Positions 23,021 through 30,448 of a stretch of DNA of 64,000 bases are shown piece by piece. A program made the translations under genes and the position numbers. The stretch is from Pseudomonadota bacterium (GTDB lineage: Bacteria > Chloroflexota > UBA6077 > JAJPGT01), in NCBI GenBank assembly GCA_021325655.1, contig JAJPGT010000095.1, positions 30,277 through 94,276 on the forward strand. The letters are read 5' to 3'. Under the pieces are notes generated by a model. That model was not told the DNA's origin, made no database searches, and was given only the letters and a program-made list of their open reading frames with translations. The stretch's first letter is position 1, and every line of letters starts with the position of its first letter.

Positions 23021-23704
23021 CTAATGGGCGAAGATCTCGCGCATGCCCTGGACGGTGAACTCCGGACTCTTGACATAATCCATAATTCGACGCTCGCGTG
23101 CCCGCACCTGCTCCACCGCCTTGGGCAGGTCTTCGGCGATGGCGGTAGGGACGATCAGCACTCCGTTCAGGTCGGCGTGGATGAGGTCACCGGGGTTGAT
23201 CGTCTGCCCGGAGATCTGTACCGGGACGCCGATACGCCGGAACGTGGCGTTACCGTGCGAGCAGACCGCGCCGCGGGCGAAGTAGTGGAACCCGAGCGCC
23301 TCCGCCTCACGCAGGTCGCGCACCCCGCCATCGGTCACCAGTCCCACCGCGCCCATGCGCAGGGCGGTGGTGGCCATCACCTCGCCAAAGTGGCAGCCGC
23401 GGTTCGCGTCGTGGCTGACGTCCGCCATTACCAGCACCGCCGGCTTGGGCGCCTGCTCCAGTGCCTCCCACACCGCGAAGAAGGCGTCGCGCGGGGGCAC
23501 GGGGCCGGGCGTGGTGCTGTCCGCCTCGATCGTCAGGGCGTAGCCGAGCATCGTCCCCATGTCTGGGAACAGACAGCGGATCTCGGCGCCCAGGTACCCC
23601 TCGGTGCGGTCGCGGACTTTGAACAGCTCGATCGCGTTCGACAGGGTCGGGGTATCGATGAGCTTCAGTGCTTCGAAGAGCTCCGGTCGGATCAGATTGG
23701 CCAC
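23021..23704 (-). CDS. RraA-like family protein (oxo-acid aldolase/decarboxylase type)
   Basis: 227 aa of the RraA / HMG aldolase fold. The signature GAVGLVTDGGVRDL includes the metal-site Asp, with GDLIHADLNGVLIVP in the second half. Class II aldolases of this family cleave 4-hydroxy-4-methyl-2-oxoglutarate or decarboxylate oxaloacetate; some members instead bind RNase E, but no RNase E context exists here. GTG 23704 has GGAGATG eight bases ahead; a longer frame upstream is unsupported. It is a single gene between GerW-like and glycosylase genes. The activity is inferred from fold only. Confidence 0.83.
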   Translation of the reverse strand: MANLIRPELFEALKLIDTPTLSNAIELFKVRDRTEGYLGAEIRCLFPDMGTMLGYALTIEADSTTPGPVPPRDAFFAVWEALEQAPKPAVLVMADVSHDANRGCHFGEVMATTALRMGAVGLVTDGGVRDLREAEALGFHYFARGAVCSHGNATFRRIGVPVQISGQTINPGDLIHADLNGVLIVPTAIAEDLPKAVEQVRARERRIMDYVKSPEFTVQGMREIFAH

Positions 23705-23800
23705 CGTACATCTCCATTCTTGGTCTACACGGTGCGTGCCAGACGGCCGGCCGCCGACCGCGAACCGTGGCAATGTCGCGCCGTCCTGCCTGGCGCTATG

Positions 23801-24403
23801 TTAGCCCGGTGCCTGGTGGCGCTGCCGCCGCGGAGTGTGGGGGCGCGACACGAAGGGGTTGCCGGGGATGGAGAAGCGCCAGGGCCGCGCGGCCCAGGCT
23901 CCGGCGTAGTCGACACCGACGCGGGTGGAGGTTGCCACACTGGCGGGCTCCAGGTAGCGCGTGGTGGCGATGAACAGCGGGCCGGCCGTGGTCAGGTCCA
24001 TCCCGTTGAGCGAGCGGTCGATCCGCAGGGTTCGGCAGAGCCGGCCGGGACCGTTGGTCGGTCCGTCCAGCGCTCCCGCCGGCTCCAGCGCTCGGATCAG
24101 CACCGCGGCGGGATAGCCCTCCGCCTCGGTGACGATGTTCAGGCAGGAGTGCATCCCGTAGATCAGGTACACGTAGGCATGGCCCGCCGGACCGAACATT
24201 ACCCGCGTCCGCTCGGTCAGCCCGCGTGAGGCGTGCGAGGCCAGGTCCTCCGGGCCGACGTACGCCTCGGTCTCGACGATCGCGCCGCAAAGCGTCCGGT
24301 CTCCCAGTCGGCGCACCAGCAGGTGGCCGAGCAGCTCCTGGGCCACGTCGAGCGTCGGTCGCTCGTAGAACGCCCGTGGTAGCGGGAGCAGCGGCTCAGC
24401 CAC
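23801..24403 (-). CDS. 3-methyladenine DNA glycosylase (AAG/Mpg family)
   Basis: 200-aa alkyladenine glycosylase that excises alkylated and deaminated purines. The catalytic Glu lies in IVETEAYVGPEDLASHA, followed by MFGPAGHAYVYLIYGMHSCLN, both hallmarks of the family, and ALDGPTNGPGRLCRTLRID is the conserved DNA-contact region. Length is typical. GTG 24403 begins eight bases after the stop of the gamma-carbonic anhydrase gene, so reinitiation is likely; there is no strong ribosome site. The C-terminal ten residues are basic. It is the last gene of a kinase / carbonic anhydrase / glycosylase run, with no obvious functional tie among them. Confidence 0.92.
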   Translation of the reverse strand: MAEPLLPLPRAFYERPTLDVAQELLGHLLVRRLGDRTLCGAIVETEAYVGPEDLASHASRGLTERTRVMFGPAGHAYVYLIYGMHSCLNIVTEAEGYPAAVLIRALEPAGALDGPTNGPGRLCRTLRIDRSLNGMDLTTAGPLFIATTRYLEPASVATSTRVGVDYAGAWAARPWRFSIPGNPFVSRPHTPRRQRHQAPG

Positions 24404-24411
24404 GTGGTCGG

Positions 24412-24939
24412 TTAGCGGCCGGAGATGCCGGCTCGGCGGTACTCCTGGGCGTGCGCGAAGTAGGTGCGCGCCGTCCGCAGGCAGCGCTGCTCGTACTCCT
24501 CGTCGGTCACTTCGCGGATGATCCGGCCCGGGGTGCCGAGCACCAGTGAGCGGGGCGGGATCACGGTGCCCTCGGTGACGAGCGCGTTGGCGCCGATGAT
24601 GCTCCCGCTGCCGATGCGCGCCCGGGGCAGGACGATCGCCCCGATGCCGATCAGCGAATAGGCCTCGACGGTGGCGCTGTGGACAAGCGCGTGGTGCCCG
24701 AGGGCGACGAACTCCCCGATGGAGCACGGCTCACCGGGATCCGTGTGCAGGGTGCAGTTGTCCTGGATGTTGGCCCCGCGTTCGAGGATGATCTCGGCGA
24801 AGTCGGCCCGCAGGACGCTCCCGAACCAGACGTTGGCCCCCTCGGCGGCACGGACGTCGCCGATCAGGTAGGCTCCGGGGGCGATAAAGACGTCGTCGGC
24901 TAGCGTCGGCAGTACGCCTCGGAATGGGATCAGGGGCAT
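24412..24939 (-). CDS. gamma-carbonic anhydrase family protein
   Basis: 175-aa left-handed beta-helix protein. Hexapeptide repeats run through the middle (GANVWFGSVLRADFAEIILE, GIGAIVLPRARIGSGSIIG). Zinc-type histidines are seen in CTLHTDPG and GHHALVHSATV. The C-terminal helix follows the helix fold. Members include PaaY-like thioesterases and ferripyochelin-binding-like proteins, and true carbonic anhydrase activity is not assured; the acidic loop of Cam-type enzymes is absent. GGAGGG lies inside the end of the kinase gene, and the ATG is three bases beyond the kinase stop codon, so it is translationally coupled. Confidence 0.88.
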   Translation of the reverse strand: MPLIPFRGVLPTLADDVFIAPGAYLIGDVRAAEGANVWFGSVLRADFAEIILERGANIQDNCTLHTDPGEPCSIGEFVALGHHALVHSATVEAYSLIGIGAIVLPRARIGSGSIIGANALVTEGTVIPPRSLVLGTPGRIIREVTDEEYEQRCLRTARTYFAHAQEYRRAGISGR

Positions 24940-24942
24940 CGC

Positions 24943-26613
24943 CTACCCTCCACGCGAGATGAACAGCGTCACGGAGCTGCCAGGTCGCAGTCGTGTCCCC
25001 GGCTCTGGGGTCTGATCGACGATGGTACCAGCCGGGCGTGCGCTCTTGCGCTCCTTGACCGTCACCGTCAGGCCCAGGGATCGGAGCTGCTGCCCCCCCT
25101 GGTCGACCGGCAGTCCCCGCACGTCGGGGACCTCCGCCAGCGCGGGCCCGCTACTCACGGTGAGCTGCACGTGGCTGCCGGGCGGCACCTGGGCTCCAGG
25201 CGGCGGATCCTGGGCGACAACGATGCCGGGAGCGGCGTTGTTCGGGGCGCGGCGCACCTCCGCCACCAGGCCGAGCTGGGAGAGCCTGGCCACCGCGTCT
25301 TCCTGGCTGCGTCCGAGCAGCGGAGGGAGCGCCACCAGCGCCACGGTGGGTGACGGCGGCGGCTGCGTCGGCGCCGAGGTCGGAGTGGGTGGCACGGGCG
25401 TCGCGGTCGCCGTGGGCGGCGGGGTGGCGGTGGGGGCCACGGTGGGGGGCGAGGTCGGGCTCGCCGGGACCGCGGTGGGCGGCGCGGCTGCCGGGACCGG
25501 GGTGGCGGTGGGGCGCGGCGGCGCGGTCGGCTGCGCCGGTGGCCGGGTGGGGCGGGGTTCGGCTGTGGCGCTCGCTCCTGGCTGCCCATTGAGAAGCTGG
25601 CCAACGGCGAAGGCGCCCGCGGCGGCGAGCAGGAACAGCAGGAGCCCGATCAAGAGCACGGCCGGCCAGGAGGTGCCCCCGCGCGAGCCGGGCGGCGCCG
25701 GCCGCGGGGCACCGCGCCGCACCTCCGCGACGGGCGGCGCGGTGGCGACGCGCGGCTGGACCGGCGGTGAGAGCGGAATCCGCTGCGTAGCTTGGGCCGC
25801 GACGTTGGACAGGTTCTGGAGCGCCCGGTGGAGATCGGCCGCGGTGGCGAAACGCGCCCGCGGGTCGGTCGCCATCGCCCGGTCGATGATAGCGCGGAGC
25901 GCCGTTGGCACCCGCGTTCCCGCCCAGGCCTCGTCGGCGACCCCGCGCTCTCGCTGTATCGCCACTGCGACCGGATTGGCGCCGGCGAACGGCACTCGCC
26001 CGGTCGCCATCTCGAACAGGACTACGCCCGCGGCGTAGATGTCGGTCGCCGGACCGGTCGGCTCGCCCCGTGCCTGCTCGGGCGCCATGTAGTGAACCGA
26101 CCCCAGCACCCAACCCTGCTGGGTGATCGAGGGCGTCCCCAGCGCCTGCGCAATGCCGAAGTCGGTCACCTTGAGGTGGTCGTTCGCGTCCACCAGGATG
26201 TTCTGCGGCTTGACGTCGCGATGCACCACGCCGCGGCTATGCGCGTAGGCCAGCGCCTCGGCGAGCTGCATCCCGAGGCGGGCCACGCGGGACGGAGGGA
26301 ACGGACCTTCGCGCTCGATCAACGTCTTGAGGTCGTATCCGTTCACCAGCTCCATCACGATGTAGCGGCTGTGCTCATCGCCGCCCACGTCGAAGACGGA
26401 GACGATGTTCGGGTGGGTCAGCCGGGCCGCGGCTCGGGCCTCGCGCTCGAACCGCGCGACGAGCTCGGGATCGTGGAGCAGGCCCGGATTGAGCAGCTTG
26501 ATCGCGACCTCACGCCCGAGGACGGAATCATCGGCCTCATAGACCGTCGCCATCCCGCCGCGGCCGAGCACCGCGCGCAGCCGGTAGCGTCCGCCGAGCA
26601 CCTGGTCGATCAC
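24943..26613 (-). CDS. PASTA-domain serine/threonine protein kinase (PknB type)
   Basis: 556 aa. The kinase domain (1-265) has GRGGMATVYEA, Lys39 in VAIK, HRDVKPQN at 131-138, DFG at 151-153 and APEQ. A juxtamembrane segment leads to one membrane helix at 317-340. The outside part begins with a Pro/Thr/Ala-rich linker of about 80 residues and ends with two PASTA domains (about 425-490 and 493-556, each with the DPPPG/TPEPG turn). Such kinases sense muropeptides or lipid II and phosphorylate division and wall targets. The start is GTG 26613 without a clear ribosome site. Two PASTA domains is fewer than the three or four common in actinobacteria and Firmicutes. No partner phosphatase is nearby. 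Confidence 0.95.
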   Translation of the reverse strand: MIDQVLGGRYRLRAVLGRGGMATVYEADDSVLGREVAIKLLNPGLLHDPELVARFEREARAAARLTHPNIVSVFDVGGDEHSRYIVMELVNGYDLKTLIEREGPFPPSRVARLGMQLAEALAYAHSRGVVHRDVKPQNILVDANDHLKVTDFGIAQALGTPSITQQGWVLGSVHYMAPEQARGEPTGPATDIYAAGVVLFEMATGRVPFAGANPVAVAIQRERGVADEAWAGTRVPTALRAIIDRAMATDPRARFATAADLHRALQNLSNVAAQATQRIPLSPPVQPRVATAPPVAEVRRGAPRPAPPGSRGGTSWPAVLLIGLLLFLLAAAGAFAVGQLLNGQPGASATAEPRPTRPPAQPTAPPRPTATPVPAAAPPTAVPASPTSPPTVAPTATPPPTATATPVPPTPTSAPTQPPPSPTVALVALPPLLGRSQEDAVARLSQLGLVAEVRRAPNNAAPGIVVAQDPPPGAQVPPGSHVQLTVSSGPALAEVPDVRGLPVDQGGQQLRSLGLTVTVKERKSARPAGTIVDQTPEPGTRLRPGSSVTLFISRGG

Positions 26614-26728
26614 GACAGTCGCGGCGCCGCGTGCTCAGAGTGTGTCTGGCTAGAGCCACGCTTCGTACTCATATCAGAGCATGCTGGATCGGCCGGGCGC
26701 GAGGTCACCACAGTGGGATGGCTGGAGG

Positions 26729-27229
26729 TCAGGAGGTGTGTATGCGCACTGTCGCCTCGGGCGTCTCCGCCAGCGGCGGCGCCGGTGGCGTTACTGTCTG
26801 GCCGCAGTAGGGGCAGAGCTTCCAGCGGAGCATGAGCGGCCGCTCGCAGCGGACGCACAGTCGCTTTAGCCGTGTCTGGCACCAGGGGCAGAAGATGAAG
26901 TCCGGCTCAGCGCGGTTCTTGCAGACTGGGCAGGCAGTCTGGATCTCGATCCCTTGCAGGAAGGCCTCTTCCTCCAGCGACTCCTCGTAGAGCTGGGCTA
27001 GCGTCTTGGGCGGGCGCAGGATCAGATAGATCAGCAGCCCCGGGAAGCTGAAGACCGTCACCAGGAGTGTCGCAGCAAGCTGGAGGAACAGGTCGGTGGT
27101 GCGCGAACGGATGTCTCGGAACGTCCACCAGATGCTGGCGATCCACAGCGCGACCAGGTAGGCCGCGACGATAGTGATGCCGATCCGCAGCACGCGCTCG
27201 ATTTGGTCCAGGATCTCGACGATGTCCAC
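26729..27229 (-). CDS. double zinc-ribbon membrane protein
   Basis: 166 aa. Two hydrophobic segments lie at about 15-33 (ITIVAAYLVALWIASIWW) and 46-68 (LFLQLAATLLVTVFSFPGLL). A helical connector with LAQLYEESLEEEAFLQ leads to two treble-clef zinc ribbons, CPVCKN..FCPWC and CVRCE..LCPYC. Proteins of this form usually anchor zinc ribbons at the cytoplasmic membrane face. GTG 27229 follows GGGAGC; an upstream open stretch is low-complexity. The C-terminus after the second ribbon is a Pro/Thr tail. It is a single gene between the kinase and mutS2. The function is not known to me. Confidence 0.75.
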   Translation of the reverse strand: MDIVEILDQIERVLRIGITIVAAYLVALWIASIWWTFRDIRSRTTDLFLQLAATLLVTVFSFPGLLIYLILRPPKTLAQLYEESLEEEAFLQGIEIQTACPVCKNRAEPDFIFCPWCQTRLKRLCVRCERPLMLRWKLCPYCGQTVTPPAPPLAETPEATVRIHTS

Positions 27230-27476
27230 TTCGGCCGCTCCCGTGGAAGAGGATGGTCCGAGACGAGAATGCACGGAGAGTGCCTGGCTCGGCGGCACTC
27301 GCGAGACGAACGCCTGAGCCAGTATAGCGCGCTGCGCCGCCGCCAGGTCGAGGTCGGCGCCAGGGCAAGGCTCCCCCTCCGCCCTGGGAGCAGGGCGGGC
27401 GCGAGCAGGAGGCCACCCGCGGCGAGTGTGGGCAGAGTCGCGGCATGGCGCTGTGGCGCGAGCTTTGCTCGCGGGT

Positions 27477-29852
27477 CTATACCGCCAGCTCGACCACCGT
27501 GGCTCCGTCGCCGCCCTCGGCCGGGCCACCCGGAGTGAACTGCTTGACCAGCGGGTGGCCCCCGAGCAGGTCGCGCACCGCGGCGCGCACCGCACCCGTG
27601 CCGCGGCCATGAACGATGCGCACCTGGGGCAGGCCAGCCATGAAGGCGTCGTGGATGTAGCGGTCCACCTCGCCCGAGGCCTCCTCGCGCGTCAGGCCGC
27701 GCACGTCAAGCTGTAGCGGAACGTAGCGTGCCTCGCGCTCCAGGGTCACCTCGCGCGGGCGCGGCTCGTTCCGCCGCTCGGCGCAGGCGCCGCCGGCCCG
27801 CCGCAGCTCGTCCAGCCGGACCTGCACCCGCATCCCCCGCACGTCCACCTGCGCCTGCCCGTCCGCGATCGACAGGATCGTCCCGGTGACCCCCAGCGAA
27901 GGGACGAGGACCTCCATGCCGGGTGCAAGCTCCGGCTCGCCGCCCGCCGGCTCCGGGGCGGCGGCCCGGCGCGGCGCGCGAATCGGCTGTAGCCTCTGGG
28001 CCTGCACCAGCACCTCCGCGAGAGCCGGCGCGTCCCGGCCGGCCCGCTCCGCGCGGCGGCGCAGCTCGCGCACCTCGCGGCGCAGTTCCGTCAGCAACGC
28101 CTCGGATTCCGCCCGCGCCTGCTCGTAGGCGCGCGCCCGCTCGCGCTCTGCCTCCTCCAGTGCGGCACGCAGCCGGTCGCGCAGGATCGCGGCGTCGCGC
28201 TCGGCGCGCTCCGCTGCCGCCCGAGCGGACTCCACCGCCTCCCGGTCCTCCTGGAGCTGCTCGATCATCGTCGCGATCTGGCGCTGGTGCGGCTGCAGCA
28301 GCGCCCGCGCCCGCTCCACGATGCGCGCCGGCATCCCGAGGCGGCTGGCGATGGCGAGCGCGTTCGAGCGTCCGGGCAGCCCCACCAGCAGCCGGTAGGT
28401 GGGGGAGAGGGTCTCGACGTCGAACTCGACCGAGGCGTTCTCGACCCGGGGGGTGGAGTGGGCGTAGACCTTCAGCTCCGAGTAATGGCTGGTCGCCACG
28501 CAGAAGGCGCCGCGCGCCAGCAGCTCGTCCAGCAGCGCCCGGGCCAGCGCGGCGCCTTCCTCGGGGTCGGTGCCGGCCCCCAGCTCGTCCAGCAGCACCA
28601 GCGAGCGGTCGTCCACCGTCTCTAGCATCTCCACGATGCGCGTCATGTGGGAGGAGAAGGTCGACAGGCTCTGCTCGATCGACTGCTCGTCGCCGATGTC
28701 GGCGTACACGCCGGCGAACACGGCCACCTGGGAGCCCTCGGCGGCCGGGATGAACAGGCCCGACTGTGCCATCAGCGTCAGCAGCCCGATGGTCTTCAGC
28801 GCCACGGTCTTGCCGCCGGTGTTCGGACCGGTGATCAGCAGGATGTCGAAGTCGGCGCCCAGCTCCAGGCTGATCGGCACCACCGCCGCGCGGCCAAGGG
28901 TCCGCTCCAGCAGCGGGTGGCGGGCGTCCACCAGTCGCAGCACGGGCTCGCCTGGGCGCCGCGGGAGCCGCAGGCAGGTAGGGCGAACGGCGTCGAGCTG
29001 CCGGGCCAGGCGAGCCTTGGCCTGGTGCAGGTCGATCTCCGCCAGCGCGGCGACGTTGTGGTGGAGGCTCGGGGCTGCCCCGGCCACCTGCTGGCTGAGA
29101 TCGCGCAGCACCCGTTCGATCTCGGCCGCCTCTTCGCGCTCGGCCTGGCGCCAGCGGTTGGCCAGCTCGATCACTTCTAGCGGCTCGACGAAGAGCGTCG
29201 CCCCGCTGGCCGACTGGTCGTGGACGATGCCGCGCACCTGGCTGCGGGAATCGGCCTTGACTGGGACGACGTAGCGGCCCTCGCGCTGGGTAACGATCGG
29301 CTCCTGGAGCGCCTGGCGGAAGCTCGCCGTATTGACCAGCTCGTGCAGCCGGCGCAGCAGGCGGTCGTGCGCGCTGCGTAGCTCCTGGCGAATCCGCGCC
29401 AGCTCCGGGCTGGCGGAGTCCAGCACCTGGCCATCTTCTCCGATGGCGTTCGCGATCGCCGCCCGCAGCTCCCGGCGTGGGTCGAGCGACGCGACGATCT
29501 GGTACAGCGTCGGGTAGGTCGCCTCCAGCCGTGCCAGCGCCGAGCGCCAGCGGTCGACGGCGGCGAGCAGGTCAGCCACCTGCAGCAGCTCCTCGGGGCT
29601 GAGCATCCCGCCCAGCTCCGCCCGCGACACCGCCGGACGTACGTCATACACCCCGCCAAGGCCCAGATTCGGTCGCGCGCCGGAGAGCGCCAGCGCCTCG
29701 GCCGTCGCGCTCAGGCGCCGCTCAACCTCGGCGAAGTCGTCCGAGGGCTGGAGCTGTAGCGCGAGATCGCGCCCGCCGGAGAACGCGGCCAGCGAGGCGA
29801 GCCACTCGCGGATTTTGGGGAGCTCGAGGGCATTCAGACTGGACGGATTCAT
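27477..29852 (-). CDS. mutS2: MutS2 (Smr-domain endonuclease / ribosome rescue ATPase)
   Basis: 791 aa. The N-terminal lever and core regions are typical of MutS2, the Walker A motif GPNTGGKT is at 342-349, and the signature region STFSSHMTRIVEML with LLDELGAGTDPEEGAAL follows. A long coiled-coil (about 515-620) and a KOW-like segment (GMEVLVPSLGVTG) lead to the Smr domain with LDVRGLTREEA near 715 and HGRGTGAVR near 748. MutS2 suppresses homologous recombination and, in Bacillus, acts on collided ribosomes. ATG 29852 has no strong site and lies 12 bases after the cvpA stop, so it is translated by coupling. This neighbourhood is common in Firmicutes and Chloroflexota. Confidence 0.96.
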   Translation of the reverse strand: MNPSSLNALELPKIREWLASLAAFSGGRDLALQLQPSDDFAEVERRLSATAEALALSGARPNLGLGGVYDVRPAVSRAELGGMLSPEELLQVADLLAAVDRWRSALARLEATYPTLYQIVASLDPRRELRAAIANAIGEDGQVLDSASPELARIRQELRSAHDRLLRRLHELVNTASFRQALQEPIVTQREGRYVVPVKADSRSQVRGIVHDQSASGATLFVEPLEVIELANRWRQAEREEAAEIERVLRDLSQQVAGAAPSLHHNVAALAEIDLHQAKARLARQLDAVRPTCLRLPRRPGEPVLRLVDARHPLLERTLGRAAVVPISLELGADFDILLITGPNTGGKTVALKTIGLLTLMAQSGLFIPAAEGSQVAVFAGVYADIGDEQSIEQSLSTFSSHMTRIVEMLETVDDRSLVLLDELGAGTDPEEGAALARALLDELLARGAFCVATSHYSELKVYAHSTPRVENASVEFDVETLSPTYRLLVGLPGRSNALAIASRLGMPARIVERARALLQPHQRQIATMIEQLQEDREAVESARAAAERAERDAAILRDRLRAALEEAERERARAYEQARAESEALLTELRREVRELRRRAERAGRDAPALAEVLVQAQRLQPIRAPRRAAAPEPAGGEPELAPGMEVLVPSLGVTGTILSIADGQAQVDVRGMRVQVRLDELRRAGGACAERRNEPRPREVTLEREARYVPLQLDVRGLTREEASGEVDRYIHDAFMAGLPQVRIVHGRGTGAVRAAVRDLLGGHPLVKQFTPGGPAEGGDGATVVELAV

Positions 29853-29864
29853 GGGCAGGCTCGC

Positions 29865-30413
29865 TCACGCCGCCGGAAAGCCGGGCAGGCCACGCGGAAA
29901 CCAGGGCCGCAGGGCGATGTAGGCCACCGGCAGCTTCTCCAGCAGCGCCGGCTGCAGGGCCGAGCGGTGGACCTGGTCGAGCAGCGCCAGGCGGGCGTTG
30001 TCTGCCGTGGGCCAGCGGGACTGGGCCGCGAAGGCCAGGGCGGCATAGACGGCGACAGTGAACAGCAGCCCGTTGAACAGGCCGATGAGCCCGCCCACCA
30101 CCGTGTCCACCCGCCGCGCGGCGGACCCGGCTGGCTGGGTCTCCCGCCAGACCGAGGCGAGCCCCAGGTAGAACAGTAGGGCCAGTACCGGGAACAGCAG
30201 ACAGAGCATGTAGCCATTGAGGGTCGGGGTGCTCACGGCATCGTCGATCGCCAGCTTGAGCGCCGCGGCGGCGTAGCTATAGGTGGTGCCGGCGAGGATG
30301 GCGGCAGCGTAGAGCGACACGAACAACAGCACCTGTCGAACCGTTCCGGTAAGGCCGCCGAAGATGATGAACACGAGCCAGACCAGCAGCATCACCAGGT
30401 CCAGCTCTGGCAT
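29865..30413 (-). CDS. CvpA family membrane protein
   Basis: 182 aa. The N-terminal half matches the CvpA pattern of four hydrophobic stretches (DLVMLLVWLVFIIFGGLTG, GTVRQVLLFVSLYAAAILA, LCLLFPVLALLFYLGLASV, VGGLIGLFNGLLFTVAVYAA). The Gly after the first segment and the Arg of TVRQ are conserved in the family. The family is linked to colicin V export in E. coli and envelope homeostasis elsewhere. The C-terminal soluble 50 residues are Leu/Pro rich. GGGAGGGG precedes the ATG. It lies between pheT (35 bases upstream) and mutS2, a common arrangement with mutS2. Confidence 0.83.
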   Translation of the reverse strand: MPELDLVMLLVWLVFIIFGGLTGTVRQVLLFVSLYAAAILAGTTYSYAAAALKLAIDDAVSTPTLNGYMLCLLFPVLALLFYLGLASVWRETQPAGSAARRVDTVVGGLIGLFNGLLFTVAVYAALAFAAQSRWPTADNARLALLDQVHRSALQPALLEKLPVAYIALRPWFPRGLPGFPAA

Positions 30414-30448
30414 CCACCCCTCCCGTGTCTCCCGCCCGCCGCAGGCCG

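Noticed and set aside
22181..24229. Long plus-strand open frame over the GerW-like, RraA and glycosylase genes
   Set aside because: It overlaps three recognised genes and its translation is low-complexity Gly/Arg.
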